A stretch of DNA of 48,408 nucleotides from contig JAMPFB010000011.1 of the NCBI GenBank assembly GCA_023664735.1, positions 1 through 48,408 on the forward strand, given 5' to 3'. The notes under the pieces were generated by a model that was not told the origin of the DNA, searched no databases, and saw nothing but the letters and a program-made list of their open reading frames with translations. The translations under genes and the position numbers were made by a program. Source of the DNA: Robinsoniella sp. (GTDB taxonomy: Bacteria; Bacillota; Clostridia; Lachnospirales; Lachnospiraceae). Of this stretch, positions 8,531 to 16,155 are shown one piece after another (position 1 is the first letter of the stretch; every line of letters starts with the position of its first letter).

Positions 8531-8726
8531 GTAACAGTTCAGCCCACAGGCGCAGAGCGGAGTTCCCGCAGAGCATGTTTTCTACGTCGCCACGCTTTCG
8601 CTCTATAAAAACGCAACAGTGCTAAGCTCGAAAGTACCTCGCTAAGCGCTGGCGTTTTTATAAGGGCTCCTTAAGAAAACATGCTCTGTGGGAACCCCGC
8701 TCTGCGTCTGCGGGCTGAACTGTTAC
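8531..8726. repeat. Long hairpin repeat LHR-C (complete)
   Basis: Arms at 8531-8583 and 8674-8726 (53 nt each) match at 49 positions; all four differences are transitions, two of them giving G-U pairs in RNA. The core is close to LHR-A, but the inner stem is AGTGCT/AGCGCT (one wobble) and the loop reads AAAGTAC. It separates the fliD-like gene from the rpmG operon promoter. Confidence 0.9.
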
Positions 8727-8754
8727 GTTTTGATTGTTTTGATGGAAAAAATCG

Positions 8755-8783
8755 TTGACGATAGGACAATACTATGATATAGT
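8755..8783 (+). promoter_or_regulatory. Strong sigma-A promoter of the rpmG-secE-nusG-rplKA operon
   Basis: TTGACG at 8755-8760, a 17-bp spacer and TATAGT at 8778-8783. It starts 28 bp after LHR-C, leaving a leader of about 100 nt before rpmG. Confidence 0.75.
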
Positions 8784-8889
8784 AATCAAGCGAGATGAGA
8801 TTCAGGTCTTTTTTTTATGCTCAAAAAATGGGCTGGAAAAGAACTCAAACGGAATGAAATATAGAAGAAATGGGCGCGGAGGTGGAAAA

Positions 8890-9039
8890 ATGCGTACAAA
8901 AATTACATTAGCCTGCACAGAGTGCAAAAATCGCAATTACAACATGACAAAGGATAAAAAGACACATCCAGACAGAATGGAAACAAAAAAATATTGCAGA
9001 TTCTGTAAGACTCACACATTACACAAGGAAACAAAATAA
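8890..9039 (+). CDS. rpmG: 50S ribosomal protein L33
   Basis: 49 residues, the normal L33 length. It shows the two CxxC pairs of the zinc-binding form (ACTEC and YCRFC) and the typical [10 protein letters not shown] and HTLHKETK ends. The ATG at 8890 is preceded by GGAGGTGG; earlier in-frame starts would add residues L33 lacks. First gene of the operon that continues with secE and nusG, the common order in Firmicutes. Retention of both cysteine pairs marks it as the zinc-binding paralogue type. Confidence 0.95.
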   Translation: MRTKITLACTECKNRNYNMTKDKKTHPDRMETKKYCRFCKTHTLHKETK

Positions 9040-9088
9040 GATAACCAAAGGAACTGTAAACGTTTAGGCAAAAAGGAAAGTGAAGATC

Positions 9089-9295
9089 ATGGGAGAAAAC
9101 GCAACTCAGGATAAACAGCCAAAGGTTAGCTTCAGCGAAGGCGTGAAAGCCGAATTCAAGAAAATTTCTTGGCCAGACAAAAAGACCCTAGGCAAGCAGG
9201 CAGTAGCAGTAACAGCAGTGTCTGTCGTGCTTGGCTGTATTATTGCAGTGATTGATATGGTGATTCAGTACGGTGTCAATTTCTTAACAATGTAA
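9089..9295 (+). CDS. secE: Preprotein translocase subunit SecE
   Basis: 68 aa, single-spanning subunit of the SecYEG channel. Residues about 20-32 give the conserved amphipathic segment (EFKKISWPDKK), followed by one membrane helix at roughly residues 38-62. The ATG at 9089 is preferred over a GTG at 9080 because the AAAGGAAAG site at 9072-9080 would overlap the latter. It sits between rpmG and nusG, as usual. Confidence 0.93.
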   Translation: MGENATQDKQPKVSFSEGVKAEFKKISWPDKKTLGKQAVAVTAVSVVLGCIIAVIDMVIQYGVNFLTM

Positions 9296-9311
9296 GGGTG
9301 AGGGTGAAAAT

Positions 9312-9827
9312 ATGGCAGAAGCAAACTGGTATGTAGTTCATACCTATTCCGGGTATGAAAATAAAGTAAAAGCCAATATTGAAAAAACCATCGAGAACAG
9401 ACATTTGGAAGAGGAAATCTTGGAAGTAAGAGTTCCTATGCAGGATGTCGTAGAGCTAAAAAACGGTGCAAAAAAAACCGTTCAGAAAAAAATGTTCCCC
9501 GGTTATGTGTTAATCAATATGGTTATGAATGACGATACCTGGTACGTTGTTAGAAATACAAGAGGCGTAACCGGGTTTGTAGGACCGGGAAGCAAGCCGG
9601 TACCGCTTACGGATGCAGAAATGAAGCCCCTTGGAATTAAAGTTGAAAACATTTCAGTTGATTTCGGTGAAGGAGATACGATTGCTGTTGTTGCAGGTGT
9701 TTGGAAGGATACGGTAGGTGTTGTTCAGAGGATGGATTACGGTAAGCAGACAGCAACCATTAATGTAGAAATGTTCGGAAGGGAAACTCCGGTAGAAATC
9801 AGTTTTGCTGAAGTGCGAAAAATGTAA
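9312..9827 (+). CDS. nusG: Transcription termination/antitermination factor NusG
   Basis: 171 aa with the NGN domain at the N terminus (WYVVHTYSGYENKVKANIE, FPGYVLINMVM, NTRGVTGFVG) and a C-terminal KOW domain from about residue 120 (GDTIAVVAGVWKDTVGVVQ). It binds RNA polymerase and links it to ribosomes or Rho. The start follows GGGTGAGGGTG, 16 bp after secE. Full length, nothing unusual. Confidence 0.96.
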   Translation: MAEANWYVVHTYSGYENKVKANIEKTIENRHLEEEILEVRVPMQDVVELKNGAKKTVQKKMFPGYVLINMVMNDDTWYVVRNTRGVTGFVGPGSKPVPLTDAEMKPLGIKVENISVDFGEGDTIAVVAGVWKDTVGVVQRMDYGKQTATINVEMFGRETPVEISFAEVRKM

Positions 9828-9893
9828 CAGTTGATGTTCATAGGATTCATTCCTACTTATATAAATATGAAGTGAAAAGAATGACGTATGAGC

Positions 9894-9927
9894 TGTGGGA
9901 GGATTTCTTCGATCCGCCACTACCACA
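9894..9927 (+). promoter_or_regulatory. Candidate ribosomal protein L1 binding site before rplK
   Basis: The RNA would fold as TGTGG/CCACA outside, GGAT/ATCC inside with a 7-nt loop, and an asymmetric internal loop GA opposite GCCACTA. The element at 10408-10440 has the same outer stem and internal loop but GGAG/CTCC inside. L1 is known to repress the L11-L1 operon in other bacteria by binding its mRNA, so an L1 site is the leading reading. Confidence 0.6.
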
Positions 9928-9947
9928 ATTTATTAGGAGGTGCCAAA

Positions 9948-10373
9948 ATGGCAAAGAAAGTAGAAGGATATATTAAGTTACAAATCCCTGCTGGTAAAGC
10001 TACACCAGCACCACCAGTTGGACCAGCGCTTGGTCAGCATGGTGTAAACATTGTTGAATTTACAAAACAGTTCAACGCAAGAACAGCAGATCAGGGAGAT
10101 TTGATTATTCCTGTTGTTATCACAGTATATGCAGACAGAAGCTTTAGTTTTGTTACAAAGACTCCACCGGCTGCAGTACTTCTGAAAAAGGCTTGTAAGA
10201 TTCAGTCTGGTTCTGCAACACCGAACAAGACGAAGGTTGCAAAGATTTCAAAAGAAGAAATTCAAAAAATCGCAGAGCTTAAAATGCCTGATTTAAATGC
10301 GGCAAGCCTAGATGCAGCTATCAGCATGATTGCAGGTACTGCAAGAAGTATGGGTATCACAGTAGAAGACTAA
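9948..10373 (+). CDS. rplK: 50S ribosomal protein L11
   Basis: 141 aa, the standard length. It begins with the [20 protein letters not shown] segment followed by [12 protein letters not shown], and ends with the rRNA-binding half (PDLNA...[13 protein letters not shown]). The ATG at 9948 follows TTAGGAGGTG; a longer in-frame version would run through the structured element at 9894-9927. Third-last gene of the operon behind nusG. Confidence 0.97.
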   Translation: MAKKVEGYIKLQIPAGKATPAPPVGPALGQHGVNIVEFTKQFNARTADQGDLIIPVVITVYADRSFSFVTKTPPAAVLLKKACKIQSGSATPNKTKVAKISKEEIQKIAELKMPDLNAASLDAAISMIAGTARSMGITVED

Positions 10374-10407
10374 TTGTGAGCATATCCCCCAAACAGCAAA
10401 TATAACA

Positions 10408-10440
10408 TGTGGGAGGAGATAAAGCTCCGCCACTACCACA
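10408..10440 (+). promoter_or_regulatory. Candidate ribosomal protein L1 binding site before rplA
   Basis: Outer stem TGTGG/CCACA, inner stem GGAG/CTCC, internal loop GA opposite GCCACTA. It is the second copy of the element at 9894-9927, with the inner pair changed on both sides. It lies 16 nt before the rplA start and directly touches the AAGGAGG site, so a bound protein would block initiation. Confidence 0.6.
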
Positions 10441-10456
10441 AGGAGGTAAAAACAAA

Positions 10457-11146
10457 ATGAAACATGGTAAAAAATATAATGAAGCTGCCAAGCTGATTGA
10501 TCGTGCAGTTCAATATGAAGCAGCAGAAGCAATTTCTCTTGCTAAGAAGTCAGCTACAGCAAAATTTGATGAAACAATCGAAGTTCACATTAGAACAGGC
10601 TGTGACGGACGTCATGCAGAACAACAGGTTCGTGGCGCAGTCGTATTGCCAAACGGTACAGGTAAGACTGTAAAGGTTTTGGTGTTTGCAAAAGGCGATA
10701 AGATCAATGAAGCAGAAGCAGCAGGCGCAGATTTTGTAGGCGGCGATGAACTGATTCCAAAGATTCAGAATGATGGTTGGCTGGATTTTGATGTAGTAGT
10801 TGCTACACCTGATATGATGGGTGTTGTAGGACGTCTTGGTAAGGTACTTGGGCCAAAGGGCTTAATGCCGAACCCAAAAGCCGGAACAGTTACAATGGAT
10901 GTTACGAAAGCTGTTAACGATATTAAAGCAGGTAAGATTGAATACAGACTTGATAAGTCTAACATCATTCATGTTCCTGTTGGAAAAGCTTCTTTTACAG
11001 AAGAGCAGTTGCAGCAGAACTTTGATGCTTTAATGGAAGCTATCGTAAAGGCAAAACCAAGCTCATTAAAGGGACAGTATTTAAGAAGCATTACTCTTAC
11101 GTCCACAATGGGACCGGGTGTCAAGGTTAGCACAGCAAAATATTAA
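10457..11146 (+). CDS. rplA: 50S ribosomal protein L1
   Basis: 229 aa, standard length, starting MKHGKKY. It has the L1 hallmarks [11 protein letters not shown], the [29 protein letters not shown] segment region and the C-terminal [11 protein letters not shown]. Start at 10457 chosen because AGGAGG at 10441 sits 10 nt upstream. In most Firmicutes rplJ and rplL follow; here a terminator and non-ribosomal DNA follow instead. Confidence 0.97.
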   Translation: MKHGKKYNEAAKLIDRAVQYEAAEAISLAKKSATAKFDETIEVHIRTGCDGRHAEQQVRGAVVLPNGTGKTVKVLVFAKGDKINEAEAAGADFVGGDELIPKIQNDGWLDFDVVVATPDMMGVVGRLGKVLGPKGLMPNPKAGTVTMDVTKAVNDIKAGKIEYRLDKSNIIHVPVGKASFTEEQLQQNFDALMEAIVKAKPSSLKGQYLRSITLTSTMGPGVKVSTAKY

Positions 11147-11227
11147 TTTGCAAAAAGAAATCTACTTTATCCATAGGTAGATAGCTATAAGAATTATGTT
11201 GTAAGTATAACATTAGGCGAATGGAAG

Positions 11228-11257
11228 AGAGCATGGCTGGGGCTGTGCTCTTTTTTT
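11228..11257 (+). terminator. Intrinsic terminator after rplA
   Basis: AGAGCA/TGCTCT stem with a G-rich 12-nt loop and seven T. It ends the rpmG-to-rplA operon. Confidence 0.8.
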
Positions 11258-11341
11258 GCGCTGTAATTTATTGCTTTGTTTTCTAAGTGCCCTAAGTATG
11301 CATGTGGCTGGCAGCAGAGCATGGGGCTTTGGATGACGGAC

Positions 11342-11489
11342 GTGGGAGACGGCAGAGCATAGGATAGTCTTCCGGACACGCTCTCGCTCTGCAAAGACGC
11401 AGCGGTACTAATGCACCAAAATACGGTGCATAAGTGCCGGCGACTTTGCCAAGGTCCGGAAGACTATCCTATGCTCTGCCGTCTCCCAC
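11342..11489. repeat. Long hairpin repeat LHR-E (divergent subtype)
   Basis: Perfect 35-bp arms at 11342-11376 and 11455-11489 whose sequence is unrelated to the arms of LHR-A, C and D. The 78-nt core keeps CACGCTCTCGCTCT, the loop AAAATAC, and every stem in register: GCAAAG/CTTTGC, CGC/GCG, GGTACT/AGTGCC, the A.A mismatch, then ATGCACC/GGTGCAT. Stem bases differ from LHR-A but still pair, so the structure rather than the sequence is conserved. Confidence 0.9.
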
Positions 11490-11805
11490 TGTGTATTGGT
11501 AAGCTCTGTGTAGGGCAACCTATATAATATTAAGTATCATGTATATCCATATACATATACATGGAGAAGCCCATCTATAAATTTTAGCCCTATACATGCT
11601 TATGTATAAAAGCAAAATCAATCTGCTTTGAGATAAGGTTAAAGACACTCTAAAACCACAGAGGCTAATCCACTACCATGCATTCAAAAAATTGCCCAAA
11701 CTGTTACGGATTTCCGGAGTTGTCGATAGAATAGGATTTACAGAAGTGGGGAAATGTGGCATGATAAAAGCAGAATAAAGCAACAACGAAATAAGAGGGG
11801 ATGAA
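11490..11805. other. Gene-free stretch before the CapA-like gene
   Basis: No credible gene. It is AT-rich and contains a 9-bp inverted repeat, CATGTATAT/ATATACATG at 11538-11563, which could be an operator or a minor hairpin. TATAAT occurs at 11523-11528 but without a well-spaced -35 box. Confidence 0.4.
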
Positions 11806-13137
11806 ATGAAAAGAAAAGGCAGAAGACAGGCAGGGATTTTTATAATAGTATTGTTGGCAGTGTTGTTTGTGGGAGCCCTGACGCTTGCGGCAGTATGGGC
11901 ATATAAAAGTGACAGAGGCGGGCAGGAAACCACTGAGGCACAAAAGCAGGGGGAAGTGCCGGATAGAAAAAAGGCTGGTGCAGAAATAGACGAAAGCCGG
12001 CTGGTAAACGAAGTAGTTCCAGTTCCTTCTCAGGAAACGACAAAAGAGCCTGAGGGCAGCAGCACCCCTAGGTTTCAGGCAGGTGAAGCCGCTCAATACG
12101 AAGGGAAATATGGGGAAATTTTGGCAGACCCGGAACGGATGAAGGCAGAGAGGATTTATGCAAAAGAGGCCGCAAAGGAAGAAGAGGTTGTTCTTGTCTT
12201 TGCCGGAGACGTTTGCTTTGATGACAGCTACTCAAACATGTATTACTTATCTCAAAAAGGCGGAGATATTTCAAAGTGTCTGTCGGAGGACTTATATAAA
12301 GAAATGACAGAGGCGGATATTTTTATGGTAAATAATGAATTTACTTATACCACAAGAGGAGAACCGATTCCGGAAAAAGCATTTACCTTCCGAAGCAATC
12401 CGGAAAATGCAAAGATTTTAAAGGATATGGGAGTGGATATTGTATCATTGGCAAATAACCATGCCTATGATTACGGGGAAATTTCATTATTGGACACTTT
12501 AGAAACAATGGAAAAAGCGGAAATGCCATATGTGGGCGCAGGAAGAAATTTAGAGGAGGCAGGTAAACCGGTTTATTTTATCTGCAACGATATTAAAATT
12601 GCAATTGTATCTGCTACGCAGGTGGAAAGGCTGGATACTCCTGATACAAAAGGAGCCACGGAAAATAGTCCGGGAGTATTCAGATGCTGGGGAAACCAAC
12701 TGGATAATCTGCTGGAAAAAATAAAGGAAGCCAAGGCTAACAGCGATTTTGTAGTGGCTTATATACATTGGGGAACAGAAAATACAGATGAACTGGACTG
12801 GGCACAGACTTATCAGGCGCCATTGATTGCAGCGGCGGGGGCAGATGTGATTATCGGTGGACATACCCATTGCCTTCAGGGAATAGACGTCGTGAAAAAT
12901 GTTCCGGTTATTTACAGCATAGGAAACTTTTGGTTTAATTCCAAAAACTTAAACTCCTGTATCATTAAAGTAGCGGTAAATAAGCAGGGCTTGAAATCCT
13001 TTCAATTTTTGCCGGCAAAAACAGAGGGCTGCAGGACGTTTTTAGCTACAGGAGAGGATGGGGAGCGGCTTATGGAGTATATGAGAGGGCTTTCGCAGAA
13101 TGTGAGGATTGAGGATGATGGGGGGGTGAAGTGGTAA
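11806..13137 (+). CDS. CapA/PgsA-family membrane-anchored metallophosphatase-like protein
   Basis: 443 aa. One N-terminal membrane helix (about residues 11-32) and a low-complexity linker to about residue 125 place the catalytic part outside. The CapA-type domain (127-400) has AGDVCFDD (133-140), NNEF (176-179), ANNH (216-219), HWG (321-323) and GGHTH (351-355), the expected metal-binding set. CapA/PgsA proteins take part in poly-gamma-glutamate capsule synthesis, but many clostridial members have no capsule genes beside them, as here. Start ATG 11806 follows GAGGGG. Long hairpin repeats lie on both sides, isolating the gene as its own unit. Confidence 0.85.
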   Translation: MKRKGRRQAGIFIIVLLAVLFVGALTLAAVWAYKSDRGGQETTEAQKQGEVPDRKKAGAEIDESRLVNEVVPVPSQETTKEPEGSSTPRFQAGEAAQYEGKYGEILADPERMKAERIYAKEAAKEEEVVLVFAGDVCFDDSYSNMYYLSQKGGDISKCLSEDLYKEMTEADIFMVNNEFTYTTRGEPIPEKAFTFRSNPENAKILKDMGVDIVSLANNHAYDYGEISLLDTLETMEKAEMPYVGAGRNLEEAGKPVYFICNDIKIAIVSATQVERLDTPDTKGATENSPGVFRCWGNQLDNLLEKIKEAKANSDFVVAYIHWGTENTDELDWAQTYQAPLIAAAGADVIIGGHTHCLQGIDVVKNVPVIYSIGNFWFNSKNLNSCIIKVAVNKQGLKSFQFLPAKTEGCRTFLATGEDGERLMEYMRGLSQNVRIEDDGGVKW

Positions 13138-13171
13138 GAGAGAGGGAGGGATTTTTGAAGGAGTGGCTGGA

Positions 13172-13397
13172 GGACGCAACAGCGGGATGAGAGTGGAGTG
13201 GCTTCGGTGCAACAGTTCAGCCCACAGAGCATGTTTTCTACGTCGCCACGCTTTCGCTCTATAAAAACGCAACAGTGCTAAGCTCGAAAATACCTCGCTA
13301 AGCGCTGGCGTTTTTATAAGGGCTCCTTAAGAAAACATGCTCTGTGGGCTGAACTGTTACACCGAAGCCACTCCACTCTCATCCCGCTCCCACGTCC
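13172..13397. repeat. Long hairpin repeat LHR-D (complete, longest arms)
   Basis: Arms at 13182-13239 and 13330-13387 are 58 nt long with one mismatch. A further GGACG/CGTCC pair (13172-13176, 13393-13397) extends the palindrome. The arms lack the roughly 20-nt internal segment seen in LHR-A and LHR-C on both sides, yet have gained an outer part (GATGAGAGTGGAGTGG). The core equals that of LHR-A except for AGTGCT/AGCGCT. It lies just behind the CapA-like gene and could end its transcript. Confidence 0.9.
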
Positions 13398-13575
13398 GTA
13401 GAATCACCCCCTATCTAAATAAGCCAAGCAAGTTTTACGGAAAATAATGGATAAAACAATTATTTACTTTTAATTCCCCCATTTGAATGATACAATTTAA
13501 ACAGCATATGATAGAATAAAGCAAAGCAGTTTGCTCCTAATGAGAGCTGGTGGAGGAATGAAGAAGTGATAGAGA

Positions 13576-15012
13576 ATGAAAAAGCATAAAAAAGGGCAGG
13601 AAAAGGGAAGAAATATACAGATGGCGGTAAAGCTTACCGCTATTATCATGGTAGGCGCAGCTTTCCTTTTTGGACTGTGCTTTCTGCTTTTGGAAAGGGA
13701 ATGGACAGACGGAATAGGAGCCGTGGTGCCGGCTGGGTCAAATTCGGTTTCCCAAAATGCTTATTATGCAGAATTAACAGCTCCGGAACGAATGGAAGCT
13801 GTTGAACAGGCAAAGCGGCTGGCAGCAGCTTATGATTATGATGGTGCGATTGCCCTGATACGGGAAATCGAAGGATATGAAACGGATATGGAGCTTCAGG
13901 CACAAATCAACATATATGAGCTTACCAAGGCATCCTGTGTGCCGGTGGACATAAATGAAGTGACCCATGTGTTTTATCATACATTAGTAGTTGACCCAAA
14001 ACGTGCATTTGCCAATCAGGAAACAAATTTTCAGGCAGTGGGAAATAATCAATGGATGACTACGGTAGACGAATTTAAGAAGATTACACAGGAAATGTAC
14101 GACAGGGGGTATGTGCTTGTAGGGCTTCATGATTTGATTGAAGTCAGTAATGATGAAAATGGAAATACGGTGTACCAGCCTGCAACAATTATGCTGCCTC
14201 CCGGCAAGAAGGCTTATGTGTTGTCGCAGGATGACTTATGTTATTATCACAGCTATGACAATTACGGATATGCAGCAAAGCTGATTTTGGATGAAAGCGG
14301 CAAGCCGGTTTGCGAATACATACAGGAAGATGGAGCGCTTGTAACAGGAGCCTATGATGTGGTGCCGATTTTGGATGCATTTATTGAAGAACATCCGGAT
14401 GCTTCCTATCGGGGAGCAAAAGGAACCATTGCACTTACCGGATATAACGGAATTTTAGGATACCGTACGGATAACAGTTATCTGGATATAGATGGAGATA
14501 TTAGCCATGCCAAGAAGAACTGGCTTAAGGCACATCCGGATTTTGATATAGAGAAAGAGCGGGCGGAGGCGAAAAAGGTTGCTAGCGCAATGAAAGAAGA
14601 AGGCTGGGAATTTGCCAGCCATACATGGGGACATATCAAGATTGGCGAGGTGGATTTGGCAAGGCTTATGTCGGATACGCAAAAATGGCGTGAAAATGTG
14701 GAGCCATTAGTAGGCAAAACAGATACCATTATTTTTGCCCATGGTCAGGATCTTGGAAAATGGGGAAATTATGATGAAACAAATGAAATGTATCGATATT
14801 TGCGGGAACAGGACTATAGTATTTTCTGTAACGTGGATGCAGGCATGTACAGGACGTGGTTTGGCAAGGATTATCTGCGTCAGGGGCGAAGGAACCTAGA
14901 CGGGTTCCGGATTTATTATAATGCCATTGGAGAGCAGGATAATGTGTCGGATTTATTTGATGCAGCCAAAATCATAGACCCGCTGCGCCCTCCGGTGCCA
15001 CCGTTAAAATAG
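13576..15012 (+). CDS. Membrane-anchored polysaccharide deacetylase (NodB-like)
   Basis: 478 aa with an N-terminal membrane helix at about residues 17-39, so the enzyme probably acts on the cell surface. The deacetylase domain spans about 130-465. Motif 1 is atypical (SQDDLCYY, Asp 219-220, instead of the usual TFDDG), while motif 2 HTWGH (349-353) and the motif with GYRTDNSY (about 295-302) are present. The metal ligands Asp, His, His are thus kept. The substrate could be N-acetylated peptidoglycan or a secondary wall glycan. The start is the best available, although the strongest GGAGG lies about 20 nt upstream. Confidence 0.75.
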   Translation: MKKHKKGQEKGRNIQMAVKLTAIIMVGAAFLFGLCFLLLEREWTDGIGAVVPAGSNSVSQNAYYAELTAPERMEAVEQAKRLAAAYDYDGAIALIREIEGYETDMELQAQINIYELTKASCVPVDINEVTHVFYHTLVVDPKRAFANQETNFQAVGNNQWMTTVDEFKKITQEMYDRGYVLVGLHDLIEVSNDENGNTVYQPATIMLPPGKKAYVLSQDDLCYYHSYDNYGYAAKLILDESGKPVCEYIQEDGALVTGAYDVVPILDAFIEEHPDASYRGAKGTIALTGYNGILGYRTDNSYLDIDGDISHAKKNWLKAHPDFDIEKERAEAKKVASAMKEEGWEFASHTWGHIKIGEVDLARLMSDTQKWRENVEPLVGKTDTIIFAHGQDLGKWGNYDETNEMYRYLREQDYSIFCNVDAGMYRTWFGKDYLRQGRRNLDGFRIYYNAIGEQDNVSDLFDAAKIIDPLRPPVPPLK

Positions 15013-15138
15013 CTGGAAAGAATGCATACAGGAAAACCGGATTTTTTCATATCAAAAATAAAGCAATTCATTACGATTCTATAAGGAATCAAAAAGAAAT
15101 TACGATAAATAAAATGAAAAGATAAAAGGTGCGATTCT

Positions 15139-15210
15139 ATGCAGGAAAATGTAAGCAGCCAGCCAGATTCCATGCCGGCAGAAAGGAGCAGCCATGAATC
15201 CTCCGATTGA
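15139..15210 (+). CDS. Possible 23-aa leader ORF overlapping the next gene
   Basis: ATG at 15139 preceded by AAAGGTG; 23 codons rich in serine, ending at TGA 15208-15210. It overlaps the start of the gene at 15194. It may be a translated leader or simply chance. Confidence 0.2.
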   Translation: MQENVSSQPDSMPAERSSHESSD

Positions 15211-15877
15211 GACAAATTATGGGGCGCAGTTTCATGAACACTGCCCGGCATGTGATAAAAAGAAAACAGGCACAGCATTTGCGGATAAGCTGGCAGAGAA
15301 GGCTGCATATTCCCCCAAATACATGTCTTTAGGGGAATATAAGCAATATTTTCAAGAAAAGGTAAATCAGCTTTTTGTGCACCCTTCCCAGAAAAACCTG
15401 AATTGGATAATAGAAATTACAGATGCGGCATATGAGCGGATGAGGAATGAGCCGGAATATGAGAAAAAAGTATTGGAGGCATTGGCAAAGAGCAAAGCAA
15501 TTGATTTTGGCGGCTGTGTGCCCCAGATTGCATATATCCATATAGATGACACATGGGAAGGCTGTCATATCTATACCGGGGGAATCAGGCAGGACAATTT
15601 TAGAAAGTCCCAGTCAGAAATTGAAAGGGAAATACAGGCGGAAAGGAAAAAAAGAAGAAAAAGATTATTGGAAGAATACCTGAAAAAACGTGCCAAGGAA
15701 AAAAGACTTCTGGAAAAGCATTGGATAAAAGAAGTGGAAGAGCGAAAAATAGAAAATAGCTGTCTGCTGCAGTCTGTTAGCAGAAAAAGACAAATGCAGC
15801 AGGCGGTTGGCGCCTATGAAGAGAAAAGCATAATAGAAACAATGGATTTTTGCAGCTCCAGATGCAGAAAGCATTGA
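15194..15877 (+). CDS. Hypothetical protein, 227 aa, with charged C-terminal coil
   Basis: The ATG is preceded by AAAGGAG. The N-terminal part has a CPAC pair. Residues about 50-135 form a small mixed domain (NWIIEITDAAYERM, then IAYIHIDDTWEGCHIY) that recalls small Lachnospiraceae proteins of unknown function such as DUF6033; I hold this link only weakly. Residues 140-200 are almost wholly Lys/Arg/Glu, a long charged helix. It has no signal peptide or membrane helix. The gene ends in a strong terminator and follows the deacetylase on the same strand with a gap of about 180 bp. Confidence 0.6.
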   Translation: MNPPIETNYGAQFHEHCPACDKKKTGTAFADKLAEKAAYSPKYMSLGEYKQYFQEKVNQLFVHPSQKNLNWIIEITDAAYERMRNEPEYEKKVLEALAKSKAIDFGGCVPQIAYIHIDDTWEGCHIYTGGIRQDNFRKSQSEIEREIQAERKKRRKRLLEEYLKKRAKEKRLLEKHWIKEVEERKIENSCLLQSVSRKRQMQQAVGAYEEKSIIETMDFCSSRCRKH

Positions 15878-15888
15878 GAGAAGATATG

Positions 15889-15913
15889 ACAGCCGGTAAC
15901 CGGCTGTTTTTTT
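15889..15913 (+). terminator. Intrinsic terminator
   Basis: ACAGCCGG/CCGGCTGT perfect 8-bp stem, 3-nt loop, then seven T. Ends the gene at 15877. Confidence 0.88.
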
Positions 15914-15919
15914 GCAGAG

Positions 15920-15987
15920 TGGGAGCGTGTCCATCAGACTATCCCATGCCCTGCCAGCTCCCATGCCCTGCCAGCTCACACGCCCTA
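15920..15987. repeat. LHR-E-type remnant with a 17-bp tandem duplication
   Basis: AGACTATCCCATGCCCTGCC resembles the right arm of LHR-E (AGACTATCCTATGCTCTGCC at 11461). The core and left arm are gone. The 16-nt string CATGCCCTGCCAGCTC is present twice (15945-15960 and 15962-15977). A small residual stem GCGTGT/ACACGC remains. Read as a decayed copy. Confidence 0.55.
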
Positions 15988-16064
15988 TCAGCCAACTTAT
16001 TACATAATATCAAGAACATAATATCAAGAGAATTTTTATATTAAGTAATTTTCCACTGTTTATA

Positions 16065-16093
16065 TTGCGGACAGGCAAAAGATAAAGTATAAT
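16065..16093 (+). promoter_or_regulatory. Sigma-A promoter for the agr regulator genes
   Basis: TTGCGG at 16065-16070, a 17-bp spacer and TATAAT at 16088-16093, about 60 bp before the response regulator start. Confidence 0.6.
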
Positions 16094-16155
16094 ATTTCTA
16101 ATGTAATTCACTATTCGAGAAAAGACTATAGTTCCACATGACAGGAGGAAAAGCT

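Noticed and set aside
11147-11257. L10 leader after rplA
   Set aside because: No rplJ follows and the sequence does not show the expected fold; the hairpin there is a plain terminator.
5438-13397. Long hairpins as insertion sequences or a retron-type element
   Set aside because: No transposase or reverse transcriptase is present in or near any copy, and no target-site duplication is evident. A non-autonomous element moved from elsewhere remains possible.
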